Shown: piece after piece, positions 36,929 to 47,835 of the stretch
How positions within the stretch are numbered: position 1 is the stretch's first letter
How the letters are laid out: each line of letters starts with the position of its first letter
Source: Trachythela sp. YZ-2020
Taxonomy: Eukaryota > Cnidaria > Anthozoa > Malacalcyonacea > Clavulariidae
Direction of reading: 5' to 3'
Assembly (NCBI GenBank): GCA_016169945.1
Contig: JADLSH010000393.1
Coordinates: 8,097,501-8,161,500, forward strand
Length of the DNA stretch: 64,000 bases
Translations under genes and position numbers: made by a program
Notes under the pieces: generated by a model
What the model saw: only the letters and a program-made list of their open reading frames with translations
What the model was told of the DNA's origin: nothing
Databases searched by the model: none

Positions 36929-39900
36929 AGGCCTATTGCCTAATGCAGTTTGGCGCAATGCATGCCGGTAGAGTGGTATCAAAATCACTTCTTCGAGAAA
37001 TTTTGTTGTCATGGCGGCAATTTTGTTTCAAAGAACAAATGATTAATTTTCTATCAAATCTACGTCGCGATCGTTGTTATTTTTATCGCTGTGTGTAAAG
37101 AGAAGCCTTGGCTAAATTCCGTGCAAATTAAAAGGAATTTGCTGCACGTATTACAGAGAAAACAGCAGTGAAAGGACGCCATGAGTGAACACAATTCGAA
37201 CATATTCATCGTTTTAGAATCGATTTGCTCAACGTTTTCAGGTATTGTAATGTTGTAAGAGACCGTCAGTAAACGATTTTGCTCTAGAAATATTCTCATG
37301 TTGTCTATCAATGCTGATCATGTATTTTTACCGATTGATCGTACGTTTTATACCCATATTTTGCGACTTAAAATTGATACAAAAACTGCCCTAGAATGCT
37401 GTAAACAATGGCCTTTGTGACGTACAAGAACAGAGCTTCTCTTGTGTTTTGGCGCGAAAATTTGACTCGCATTTAGGCAAAATTTAATGTATTTTACAAA
37501 GTATTATTTAAATTGCATATCTGCTAGTTTTTGCACGAGTTAAAGCAGTTTTTGTAAATGTTTTTCTACTTGGAGTGCCTTGGTTCTTTCATTCTACAAG
37601 TAAACAGTAGGTTTTTTAAATTCTAAGTCATAAAACACACTCTAAATAGGTTTAAAAAGCAGCAGGATTGTAGTTTTAGCATTTATACATCAGATACATT
37701 GAAGTTTTAGCGTTACAGTCAGGTATTAAGTCATAGTTAAATATATTTCTGTGTATAAATTATTAAACCTTTTGCACAGTATTAATTCAATATTAAAAGT
37801 AGTCTGTAAATTATTTACTGTACATATTGTGTATTGAAATCAAATTGTAAATAGTACTTTCTGAATAAGTGTAACTTGAGGTGTAGCTTAGGTTATTGTA
37901 TTTTTTAAATATTCAAGTGGTATTCAATTTTTCAACTAACTATAAAATATTATTTCAAAGACTAGAATAGGATTAAATTATTGTAATGGTGATGAACCAA
38001 GCACTTCGATAGGAATCAAACGAACAGCTGCAACAAGGTGAAACTGCTATTTAAAATCACTTGTCAATTGTAACCCCCACCCTCCAACATCGAGAAAAGG
38101 TGGGAAGATAGATGTTAATACCTCCATACTAAACAATGGCCTGACTCCCTGAGGAAGACTGGACTGACTAACCCTGGCTAATCTCCCAACACATGGGGGA
38201 AAGATTTAAAGACATTTCAATTGATTTATTGAACAAAGAATATCTTTTAAAATTTATAAATTCTTGTTCAATATTTTCAAACACTGAAACACAATGCTGT
38301 ACACAAGCAGGACAGAACCACTCTCTTTCAAATTATTTAAATTATTGCAAATTATTTTGCTATTCTGTGAGAAAACAAATCCAGGAACTAATTTCATTGT
38401 GCCACTTGTAGAAAAACAAACATGCAGGAAAACAAACAGATAATATAATTTGCTTAATATTTAAGATCATGCATGTTTAGATCAGACTTAACAGGCCAAC
38501 CTTAGACTGTGACTAGGCTGTACAGCCAAGCCCCCTAAACGTTTCCCCATATTTAATATGCCCCACATTCAAGGGTCGGGAATCCATATTAACTCATTAG
38601 CTGGAATACGCCCAGATGTGCCCTACTTTAGTATTTTATTCTGTCTAACGCCCAACAATTTTTCTCGTCAGTGGTAGGGTACCGCCAGTTAATGGGTTAA
38701 CAAAACTATCTGCCAGATGCACCATACTTTTATATTTTTCAGTACTCTGTCTAACGCCAGAGGATCTTACTTGTTAGTGACTGTGGCGTAGGAACCGGAG
38801 GGCACATGATCCCCCAACCTTTCTTCAAAGTGCCCCTTTCTCCAGCTAATTCAAAGTGCCCTTTACTGAAGAAGAGGTGCCCCCCCCCCTTGAAGTAACA
38901 GTTACTTCCTATGCCTATAGTCAGTGGTAGGGTACTGACACTTAATGGGAAAGCCCCCACCTAGTCATGCTTAACCAACAGTCAATAGAGGAAAAACGTC
39001 CCACATTTCCCTACCATTCCTCAAGGTGGGGGGAGTGGGGGTTACAATTGACAACTGGAATTGAGTATTCAGTGGAATAAGTGCATATGACAGCTGTGGA
39101 TCCCTACAACTGTAATTCTAATCTAGTGTGGCACACAATCCCCCCACTCCTTGATACATACAATAGTATTCTTAGCCTTATATATTGTCAATTGTAACTC
39201 CCACTCCCCCACCTCAGGGAATTGTGGGGCGTTTTTCCTCCATTGACTGTTACTAAAGCCTGACTAGGTGTCAATAAATCAATTGAAATGTCTTTAAATC
39301 TTTCCCCCATCTTGTGGGAGATTAGCCAGGGTTAGTCAGTTCAGTCTTCCGCAGGGAGTCAGGCCATTGTTTAGTCTTTAGTATGGAGGTATTAACATCT
39401 ATCTTCCCACCTTTTCTCGATGTTGGAGGGTGGGGGTTACAATTGACAAGTGATTTTAAATAGCAGTTTCACCTTGTTGCAGCTGTTCCTTTGATTCCTA
39501 TCGAAGTGCTTGGTTCATCGCCATTACAATAATTTAATCCTATTCTAGTCTTTGAAATAATATTTTATAGTTAGTTGAAAAATTGAATACCACTTGAATA
39601 TTTAAAAAATACAATAACCTAAGCTACACCTCGAGTTACACTTATTCAGAAAGTACTATTTACAATTTGATTTCAATACACAATATGTACAGTAAATAAT
39701 TTACAGACTACCTTTTAATATTGAATTAATACTGTGCAAAAGGTTTAATAATTTATACACAGAAATATATTTAACTATGACTTAATACCTGACTGTAACG
39801 CTAAAACTTCAATGTATCTGATGTATAAATGCTAAAATCCTGCTGCTTTTACCTATTTAGAGTGTGTTTTCTGACTTAGAATTAAAAAAACCTACTGTTT

Positions 39901-40574
39901 ACTTGTAGAATGAAAGAACCAAGGCACTCCAAGTAGAAAAACATTTACAAAAACTGCTTTAACTCGTGCAAAAACTAGCAGATATGCAATTTAAATAATA
40001 CTTTTGTAAAATACATTAAATTTTGCCTAAATGCGAGTCAAATTTTCGCGCCAAAACACAAGAGAAGCTCTGTTCTTGTACGTCACAAAGGCCATTGTTT
40101 ACAGCATTCTAGGGCAGTTTTTGTATCAATTTTAAGTCGCAAAATATGGGTATAAAACGTACGATCAATCGGTAAAAATACATGATCAGCATTGATAGAC
40201 AACATGAGAATATTTCTAGAGCAAAATCGTTTACTGACGGTCTCTTACAACATTACAATACCTGAAAACGTTGAGCAAATCGATTCTAAAACGATGAATA
40301 TGTTCGAATTGTGTTCACTCATGGCGTCCTTTCACGGCTGTTTTCTCTGTAATACGTGCAGCAAATTCCTTTTAATTTGCACGGAATTTAGCCAAGGCTT
40401 CTCTTTACACACAGCGATAAAAATAACAACGATCGCGACGTAGATTTGATAGAAAATTAATCATTTGTTCTTTGAAACAAAATTGCCGCCATGACAACAA
40501 AATTTCTCGAAGAAGTGATTTTGATACCACTCTACCGGCATGCATTGCGCCAAACTCCATTAGGCAATAGGCCT
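36929..40574. mobile_element. foldback element with 1.4-kb arms inserted in the integrase gene
   Basis: Ends AGGCCTATTGCCTAATG and its complement. The empty site at about 43411-43420 in copy 2 shows that the insertion duplicated only AT (36927-36928 and 40575-40576). Arms 36929-38232 plus 38958-39054 pair with 39185-40574, leaving a 130-bp loop. The left arm is interrupted by a 725-bp insert (38233-38957) absent from the right arm. No transposase is encoded; the mirrored ORFs at 37060 and 40192 are repeat by-products. Superfamily unknown; a 2-bp duplication is compatible with several groups. Confidence 0.88.
38233..38957. repeat. 725-bp insert in one arm, with CTCTGTCTAACGCC repeats
   Basis: Present only in the left arm of the foldback. 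It contains two copies of CTGTCTAACGCC, each followed by a TAATGGGTTAA- or TGGTAGGGTAC-like stretch, and runs of C and T. I recognise the motif as a high-copy anthozoan repeat, from memory. No target duplication is evident. Confidence 0.6.
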
Positions 40575-41335
40575 ATTGACAAGACTTGCAACACCTCCGC
40601 AGTGAAGACTCGGCCATATTGAAAAATGCAGAAAATACAGCCTAGGTCTGGGTACTAATGTGAAATTATTTTGCATCATCCATAAATATATTTTTTTATC
40701 ATGCCTAATTAATTATTTTTTTGTCATGCATACATATTTTTTGTATCGTGCATAAATATATTTTGTATCATGCATAAATATTTTATGCATCAGTATTCTT
40801 TTTGCACCGCATCAATATTTTTTCATCATACATAAATATTTTTACATTAAGTACAAACTAAATATCATCATATCATCAACCTTTGGCTGAATTCTCTGGT
40901 TATCTCACAATAATTTTCCAATATAGCAGGCTCGTTTTTCCAGCAGATTTCTGATAAAAGTGCTGCATTCTACACAATATGTAATCGTTGTTGAATTTGT
41001 ATCTGTAATCTGCTGACAAAATGAGCCTGAGCAAGAAGATAAATTACTGAGCTCAGTTCAGTATATTTTTATAGAGGTCAATATATAGAGTTCAATACAA
41101 TGTACAAGGACTTGTTTCTTACAATTATGTGTCTCCCTGTATTTAGAACTATGTAAGACAATCAATGAATGACCAACGTTCTCATTGTTTGAAATGTGTA
41201 TCTCAAAATTCTGGCCAGGCCACCGATAAGATATCCTACAAAAAGTCAAACTCATAGACCATGAGGACCATAGACTGGGCTGCATTTCATACGACATGTG
41301 TTGATGATTACAGATTTTTACATTTGATTTTTACA

Positions 41336-41587
41336 GAAATCGATAACAGTTGTGTTAGTGATCTTATGCAGTGGTTGACAGGATCTAGAAAGATTCCTGT
41401 TCTTGGTCTGCCAGCCAAAATAAAGTGCCAGTTTTTGCATGGATGTGAAAATGGTTGTCGATGTCGTCCAACATGTTCCACATGTGACTTGGCTATCACA
41501 CTACCAGTGCATCTAAACACTGTGGAAGAAATGGTAGAAATAATGAAGTCAGCTTTGCAAGACTCAAAAGGGTTTAGCTTAATTTAA
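41336..41587 (+). pseudogene. last HECT exon of IS3EU-2, copy 2
   Basis: Identical at protein level to the final exon at 27621-27872, including the active-site stretch CSTCDLAITLPV, but without any of the upstream exons, since the duplicated segment begins inside the preceding intron. It cannot encode a ligase by itself. Confidence 0.85.
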
Positions 41588-42209
41588 AGTCACAATAGAG
41601 ACAAGTTGAAATTATGAGTTTTATGACATCAGCTTTAAGACTGAACAGGATTGACTTGCTTTAAAGTTACACTAGATCACATATTTGTGTTATTTGTTTA
41701 TTCATGTTCATTGTTCAATCAACAGGATGTTGAAAGCCACTGTAAATCCTCTATTTAGCCCCTTTCAAATCCACCCCCCCCTAATTAAAATAATTATTTA
41801 AGCATCCACCCCTCCCACAAAGAACCACATGTGTACTGCTAAGATTTATCACTTGGGCTAAAGTCATTTTGAAAACGTCCCTTCCCTTTATTAACCCCTC
41901 CCCCTGTTAAAGGTGTCTGAAATAAGCAAGCCCCTTATAGAGGATTTATGGCATTTCAAAATATCATCTGCTAGCCTACTGTTCTCTGGGAATGTTGTAA
42001 TTAGTTGAGTTATAAAAAGTAATGAAATATATATACCTCAGTGCCTGACAGCCTTTTCCAACATCTTAAATATAGCTATGTAAGATTGAACTGTAGCAAT
42101 GAAAAGATGGCCTTGATATTAGTAAAAGTTCAAAGTTTAATACTCAGCACAAGCAAATGTTGTGAAAATTGTAATTGAACTGTAATGTTTTTGAACTGGA
42201 ATATCAAAG

Positions 42210-43458
42210 TTAATTTTGTCCTGTTACAATGTCGATTAACTGTCTATACAAAGATAAACCTTCATTCCATGTCATAGGTTTCTGAAGCCTTAAGCCTTCA
42301 CACAAATATTCAAAGTAATCTTGGTACAAGTTTTCATCTTCTTCATATTGCAATAAATTGTCTGAAACAAACTGAACCTGACTGGGAGATATATGACTAA
42401 GGAGACCGTCCTCACCTCCATATGATTCTGGTGTGTAGAAAAGCTCATCTGGTCTACCACTGACAGTATCGAAACGTGATTTCCTTATGTAGTGGGTATT
42501 CCAGTGTTCTTTAGTTATATCAAGGTCTTTCTGGATTACAGTGGAGAAACAAAACCATAAACATTCCATTTCCATCTCATTACCCAATGAAAGAACCTGG
42601 TTTCAACCAAGTCTTTAAACAAGTTGATCCACCAACTTGAACGATTTCTCCTAAAGAAGGACCACCACCCTTCGATGCGTTGATTTGCAACTGACTGACC
42701 AAAAATATGTGCCATTTCCTCATTTCTAAATTCGCACTACATTGCTGCAATGATGCCATTTTCTGTGCCACAGTCTGAGCGTACTTTAACTGGGCATCCT
42801 TCATGTTCAGCAATACACTCGAGATAAAAAGTAGCTGGGATTTCTGGTAGATTGTTTGATCTGGCAACTTTCAGCCACATGATTTTCCTACTCCAGCCAT
42901 CTATAGCACCATGTATAGGAAAACCATATGGCTTGAGTTTGTCATATCCATCTACATGCCATGTGTGGTTTGGCCCAGGGTTGTGATATTGACGCCTTCT
43001 TAAGACTTTCTGTTTACGCATCTCGCATCCTTCAGGATCTAGTTCCTTTAGTTTCTGTTGCACCACAAGTCTGGGTACTTGAATACCTTCTTTTGTAGTG
43101 TATGCCAAACAGTACGGTAACCAGCAATACAACCTGGGCCGTCCAGCAGTTCAACAATCCTTTGATGTACAATTTCTTCATCATATTGTACACCACGCCT
43201 TTTCAAGTTGTATTCTTTTAATCGTAACTTCAATGTACTGTATGACATTGATAAATGATGCCTTTTTTCCAGTATATTAACAATACTTCGATATGTGAAT
43301 CCACAAGAAAAGTAGTAACGTATAAGATCTTGCTCATCCAAGCTTTCAAGAGCAGCAAATTCGGTGAAAGGCTCGCCACAGTTAGGACAGAATCGATAAG
43401 AGATTTTTAAAACGAATTGACAAGACTTGCAACACCTCCGCAGTGAAGACTCGGCCAT
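42210..43458 (-). pseudogene. DDE integrase of IS3EU-2, copy 2
   Basis: A contiguous version of the gene described at 28496-40617, starting at ATG 43458 (MAESSLRRCCKSCQ) and ending at the stop at 42210 (IDIVTGQN). It shares the in-frame TAG after GIIAAM with copy 1. It has two further one-base deletions relative to copy 1: in a T run near 43092 (after YRTVWHTLQK) and in a G run near 42599 (before LSLGNEME). Because it lacks the two large insertions it gives the full gene order and empty target sites. The catalytic Asp-Asp-Glu residues are all still encoded, in shifted frames. Confidence 0.85.
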
Positions 43459-43479
43459 ATTGAAAAATGCAGAAAATAC

Positions 43480-43885
43480 AGCCTAGGTCTGGGTACTAAT
43501 GTGAAATTATTTTGCATCATCCATAAATATATTTTTTTATCATGCCTAATTAATTATTTTTTTGTCATGCATACATATTTTTTGTATCGTGCATAAATAT
43601 ATTTTGTATCATGCATAAATATTTTATGCATCAGTATTCTTTTTGCACCGCATCAATATTTTTTCATCATACATAAATATTTTTACATTAAGTACAAACT
43701 AAATATTTTCGTTACAATTGTAAATATTTATGTGATGTAGATAAGTATTTTTAACAAGAAAAGATATTTGCAGCACAAAATAATTAAATAAATATTTTTG
43801 CTATTAAATATTATTTTCTGCGGTAGTATATTTATTTATCGCTCAGATAAAAATATATTTGTCGTTGTACGTGTGGGCCACCGTA
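43480..43885. repeat. right inverted repeat of IS3EU-2
   Basis: Reverse complement of the left repeat. A partial second copy of its inner portion lies at 40639-40865, where it stops abruptly at AACTAAATAT and is joined to internal HECT-gene sequence. Confidence 0.9.
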
Positions 43886-43891
43886 GATAGC

Positions 43892-44683
43892 TTATATATC
43901 GCAAAAATATGCGGAAAAAATTCGGCGGAAAAGAAAGCCGGAAAAATACTTCGAAGAAAATCTTGAAAAAAATCCCAAAATCCCTGAAAATTTGGCAAAA
44001 AATCCCAAAATCCCAAGAAAAACTGCAGGGATTTTTTAATCCCAAAAAATCTTCGTACGCTTTTTTGGAGTAATTTACCCCTCGGTTACAGGGGTTAAAA
44101 AATAGGCGTACGGACATACGATTGTACGCCAAAAAATGCTTGACGTACGTCAATTATCTAAGGAAACGTACGATCACGTACACTTGCTACAGCTCCTTTG
44201 TGTTAACCAACAATTACTTCAGACAACGAGCATTCTCTCGTCCGAGTTAACGTCATCAATTTTCCATCTCGCTTAGGCCTTTCCCAATTGCGCTGAGCAC
44301 TTTTTGAGCACTTTTTTTAGTTTGGAGCACTATTTTGCATGTTGAGCAACCTTGCGCACTTCTTCGCACTTTGGGCAACATTTGAGCAATATTTCACATT
44401 TCGAGCGAATTTCGAGCAACAAAAAGTCAGCGATTATAGAATTCGATTTGTACCTCGATTAACTAAACATACAATTCGGTGTAAGGTTTAAAAATTGACG
44501 GGTATTATTCTATATAAAATTTAGGTAAAACTCCAAAAGAAAAGCCGTACAGCTGCATATTACATTACGCTTAACAAATTAGAACGCTGACTTTTTCGCG
44601 TTCTCTTTTTTTTGTCATAAACAACTCCATATACGGAAGTTTGTTCCATATATGGAGAAAGACGTGGAAACATATTTTTAAAA
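43892..44683. other. repeat-rich spacer
   Basis: Contains AAAATCCC-type simple repeat with GAGTAATTTACCCCTC (43965-44095, the inverted relative of 10715-10965), then a GAGCAAC/GAGCACTTT word cluster at 44290-44425. The GGAAGTTTG/CATATATGGA region just before the next ORF may be its promoter side. No gene seen. Confidence 0.55.
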
Positions 44684-45094
44684 ATGCTGAATTTTTTTGG
44701 CGGTTTTTCGAGGGCTGAAATGGAAGTACTAAATCAGTCGGACTCGGAGTCGGAAAACAATAGCAATGAAGACGAAGAAGTGATTGATCCAATTACAATA
44801 GCAGTAAATGCTGGAGCTTCCCTATGTGCTCCAGAAAGTGCTTTGATAGCACGAAAGCGAAAAGTTCCGATCAGCAAAGGGAAGAACAAGCAAAGAGGAA
44901 GCGCCAAAACCACCAATGTGAGTACATGGGATCGTCTGAAAGAGTACCCAAGGCAACACTTTGCCGTGGTAAACGGAAAGCTTAGATGCAATGCTTGCAG
45001 TGAAGTTCTTGCTGATAAGAAAAGTTCTATTGAAAGACACATGAAATCGAAGAAACATGAGAAGGGCCTGGCTGATATTGTATTTACCCTGTAA
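44684..45094 (+). CDS. single zinc-finger protein, probably hAT/CGGBP1-related fragment
   Basis: A 136-residue ORF. The N-terminal half is acidic (SDSESENNSNEDEEV); the C-terminal half has LRCNACSEVLADKKSSIERHMKSKKH, a C-x2-C...H-x5-H finger of the kind found in CGGBP1 and in the N-termini of hAT-derived proteins. The usual downstream hAT catalytic domain is absent within the following kilobase. A real small DNA-binding protein or the remaining N-terminus of a transposase are both possible. The first ATG (44684) was kept; a second at 44720 is equally plausible. Confidence 0.5.
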   Translation: MLNFFGGFSRAEMEVLNQSDSESENNSNEDEEVIDPITIAVNAGASLCAPESALIARKRKVPISKGKNKQRGSAKTTNVSTWDRLKEYPRQHFAVVNGKLRCNACSEVLADKKSSIERHMKSKKHEKGLADIVFTL

Positions 45095-45277
45095 TACTGT
45101 ATTTTTTTTCACCATACAAACCACAGCTACCCCAAGCACAAGTGGTATTTAACGGTGCATAATAAGATGTAGAAAATTTGAAATAAACGCTTACCTTTTA
45201 TCCCAAAGTGTCGATTTGTTCATTATTTCATGTAAGAAAGCAAAATAATGATATAAATATAAAAGTATACGATAAGG

Positions 45278-45560
45278 TATGGAATGCCATAGTGGACAAA
45301 AGTAGTCGAGAATTTTTTTAAGGTCGATAATATTTTTTATAGTCGAGAACGGTTTTTTGGCTAATCGAGATTATCCGTCGAAAGTTTTTTTACAGTCGAG
45401 AATTTTTTTACAGTCGAGAATATTTTTACAGTTGAGAATTTTTTTGTCTTGAATTTTTTTACAGTCGAGAATATTTTTACAGTTGAGAATTTTTTTTACA
45501 GTCGAGAATTTTTTTGTAGTCGAGAAATTTTTTACCCTCCAAATTTTTCCCGCGTAAAGT
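45278..45560. repeat. left end of a third IS3EU-type element (IS3EU-3)
   Basis: The sequence TATGGAATGCCATAGTGGAC resembles the IS3EU-1 end TATGCTTGCCCATAGCGGAC position by position. It is followed, as in IS3EU-1, by a subterminal array, here of ACAGTCGAGAATTTTTTT units. No matching right end occurs in the window, so the element is truncated or its other end was lost when later elements inserted. Confidence 0.7.
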
Positions 45561-45587
45561 GTCAAACATCGATTGACGAGTGACAAC

Positions 45588-46417
45588 ATGGCGTCGGGAA
45601 AAGAAGAATCAAGTCAATCTGGTGCGAAAGAGATTCTCTCCCACATATTTAGCCACATCGGGGAGTTATCCGATGCCTTGTCTAGTGAGGGATCCTCCAA
45701 TAACACAAGTAGTTCTAGTAGTGTTAGAGTTTATAACGATACGGTGGAGAGTGAGGTTAGGAGAGTATTTGGACGACAACAGTCATCGACAACATCGAGC
45801 ATAGCCACAAGTATTACTACAAGCCAATCTTCCATTGCAGTTTCATCTTCACCACAACGAGTCCAGCAATCAAGTCCTTTGTATAACAGTAGAAGGTACT
45901 TCGGTAATCAAAGGTCAGCAATGAAGTCAAATCGTAGAAGAAAAGGAAAGGATCCCATAACCAGAAAAGTAAGTACTGGTCCGTTCTCACGTGACATTAT
46001 CTTGCTCGCTGGTCCAGATGACAAGGATATACCCCGTCAAGGAAGTAAGGTGTTTTTGCAAGAGAATGGACACATTATCAGTGCATTTGAGTTTCACAAG
46101 GAGTGGAGTGACATTGACGTGGAACTTGAAATACGTCAAGCGTTTCAGGGAACACTACCTGATGATGTTGACATTGAAATTGTCCATTCGGTCCACACAA
46201 CACTGCTTAAGCCGACACTGGCACCAGGTCAATATTGGACTGGTTCTGTCATCAACAGAGTCTTCAGTAACAATAAGTCAGTGTATATTAGGCCATGTAG
46301 ACAAATCCTAAATCAACCTATTAAAAAGGAAAAGCGTCAAAGGTATAATCTTCCAGATAATGTCTTTGACGATAATGATGATGACTGGACTGTCAACGAA
46401 AACCCTGGTGACAAATT
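45588..46417 (+). CDS. first exon of HECT-type protein of IS3EU-3
   Basis: Starts MASGKEESSQSG directly after the subterminal array, the same position as the ligase start in IS3EU-1. The segment RDIILLAGPDDKDIPRQGSKVFLQENGHIISAFEF and the following 90 residues correspond to the KDVYLLPEP...PVYLRA region of the IS3EU-1 ligase, where it precedes the CUE and HECT domains. I give only the part up to the probable donor (GTAAGG at 46418), phase 2, the same phase as IS3EU-1 intron 1. Downstream HECT exons are not found; two MULE remnants and a LINE lie where they should be. The role is inferred from homology to the intact gene. Confidence 0.65.
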
Positions 46418-46467
46418 GTAAGGTAAGGAATGCCAAAATATACTCTATGTTTGCAGTACTAAGCATG

Positions 46468-47101
46468 TCGTGACCGGACGTTTGGCCGACAGACACTAGA
46501 TCGATAGACGTTTGACCGACAGACGTTTGACCGACATGACCTTTCACCGACAGACATTTAGCGACAGACATTTAGCGACAGGACATTTGGCTGACAAGAT
46601 TTTTTATTTCAAGTCTATTTTCTAAAATAATGGACGTCGATCTATGGAATGTACACAACCGTGTTGAGAATGATTTACCGCGTACGAATAACTCCGTAGG
46701 TTGGCATCATGCCTTTGATCAACGCGTTGGCGTCACCCACCCCACTATCCGTCGGCCCATCGAAGAAAATTTACCAAACTCTGAATATAAGACTCAAAGC
46801 GATTGTGAGCGATTTGGACTTAAACGCCGACAGCTTTTTAGAATATACGTACTATTGCACATAACTTATGTGTGAAAGTTACAATAAATATTATTTCAAG
46901 ATGTTGTTTCAAATAATTGAAATGTCGGTGAATTGTCCTGTCGGCCTAATGTCTTGTCAGCCAAATGTCCTGTCGGCTAAATGTCTTGTCTGTGAAATGT
47001 CCTATCGGCTAAATGTCTGTCGGTGAAAGGTCATCTCGGTCTATAGATGCACATATCTAGTGTATGTCGGCCAAATGTCTGTCGGCCAAACGTCCGCGCA
47101 C
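46468..47101. mobile_element. MULE-derived mini-element with 9-bp target duplication
   Basis: Flanked by CTAAGCATG on both sides (46459-46467 and 47102-47110); 9 bp is typical of MULE transposons. The ends share GGACGTTTGGCCGAC, and both sides carry arrays of GACATTTGGC-like subterminal repeats. The centre encodes the C-terminal piece of a MULE transposase (DLWNVHNRVENDLPRTNN) with about 76 bp deleted after THPTIRR and a frameshift beyond. A non-autonomous deletion derivative. Confidence 0.88.
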
Positions 47102-47531
47102 CTAAGCATGTAACAATGCTATTAAATATTAATTGAAGTTTCTCTAAGCATTGAAAATTTGATTGGTTAAAATAGTCCCATGACCAGATGGTGTGATTGC
47201 CACATGTTTTGTTTGAAACGATAAAAGATTATATTTTACGTTATATTATTCGATACATTTTCAACATTTGCTAAAAACTGTAAAGTTGCAAAAATAATGT
47301 ACCAGTTCACTTAATTGATCAGTATGTAACATTGATAATAATTCATTATTATTTACTAATAATAATATTTGAATGAGTACAATAAAGAACATAACTTGAT
47401 CAAATGGACAAAGTATTTATACATAGCTAGTACATATTTTTATTTGCAACAAAGGTGCATGGCAAATAGCAAAGCGTGTTCTTTGGAAGTGTACTCTGTT
47501 TAGCAATTTATGTGACACTAATATTGTTATA
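47102..47531. other. AT-rich DNA, no gene recognised
   Basis: Probably intron of the HECT-type gene of IS3EU-3. No ORF or repeat stands out. Confidence 0.4.
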
Positions 47532-47826
47532 GATAATAAGTACCAAACAAATCAAGTCCAGCCTGGAGAGACAAATGAAGTTGCTGTTGGACAATGCAGC
47601 CAGTTACATTCTGAAGATGATATCCAGGTCCTGGATGAAGTGCCCAATAATTACCAACATGAAGAAGTTATCATGGCTCAACATGAAACATCCAGCAAGC
47701 TGGAACAGAACAGCCTTGTCCAACCTGGTGATACTTTCCTGGCCCAGCATGAACAATCCAGACAAATACTGCAGAACAACCTTGACCAAAGTGAACTGGG
47801 AAATGAAGAAGGTCATCTCTTACAAA
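47532..47826 (+). other. possible exon, Gln/Glu-rich, of the IS3EU-3 gene
   Basis: Bounded by TTGTTATAG and GTAAATT. One frame reads NYQHEEVIMAQHETSSKLEQ and continues with repeated AQHE..S..LQNNL phrases. No domain recognised. Its acceptor phase (1) does not match the donor phase of 46417 (2), so another exon must lie between, or one of the two is not an exon. Confidence 0.35.
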
Positions 47827-47835
47827 GTAAATTAT

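Larger units (their letters stand above)
28496..40617 (-). pseudogene. DDE integrase of IS3EU-2, copy 1, split into three pieces
   Basis: Coding pieces at 40577-40617, 35803-36926 and 28496-28575 (minus strand) are separated by the foldback and the TTAA element. Joined on paper they match copy 2 at 42210-43458. The protein begins with a zinc ribbon (CKSCQFVLKISYRFCPNCG), then a helix-turn-helix-like region (FTYRSIVNILEKRHHLSMSYSTL) and the integrase core: WHVDGYDKL (Asp), PIHGAIDGWSRKIMWL, VRSDCGTEN (Asp) and NQRIEGWWSFFRR (Glu). No intron is visible. A TAG stands where relatives known to me have a Gln codon, directly after GIIAAM (about 36245), in both copies. The gene cannot make a full protein here. 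Confidence 0.85.
40868..43708. repeat. second copy of the right part of IS3EU-2 (no insertions)
   Basis: 40868 onward matches 27152 onward and continues through the empty TTAA site (42290), the integrase gene, the empty AT site (about 43415) and the right inverted repeat. Differences from copy 1 are few (single substitutions and homopolymer indels). The junction at 40866-40867 joins the inner inverted repeat to HECT intron sequence with only two ambiguous bases. It could be a real tandem duplication or two haplotypes placed in series by the assembler. Confidence 0.85.
23373..43885. mobile_element. IS3EU-2: HECT/integrase transposon, internally duplicated and interrupted
   Basis: The ends are TACGGTGGCCCACACGTAC and its reverse complement, flanked on both outer sides by the 6-bp duplication GATAGC (23367-23372 and 43886-43891), so the whole 20.5 kb derives from one insertion. 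Gene layout matches IS3EU-1: HECT ligase from the left, DDE integrase from the right, convergent. Three later changes enlarge it: a 7219-bp TTAA element (28580-35798), a 3646-bp foldback element (36929-40574), and a second copy of the right part (40868-43708 repeats 27152 onward without those insertions). Removing them leaves about 6.8 kb, close to IS3EU-1. Sequence similarity to IS3EU-1 is confined to protein level, so this is a separate family. Confidence 0.88.

Noticed and set aside
37060..40443. Identical 83-codon ORFs at 37060 and 40192
   Set aside because: Mirror images in the arms of the foldback element, no domain recognised.
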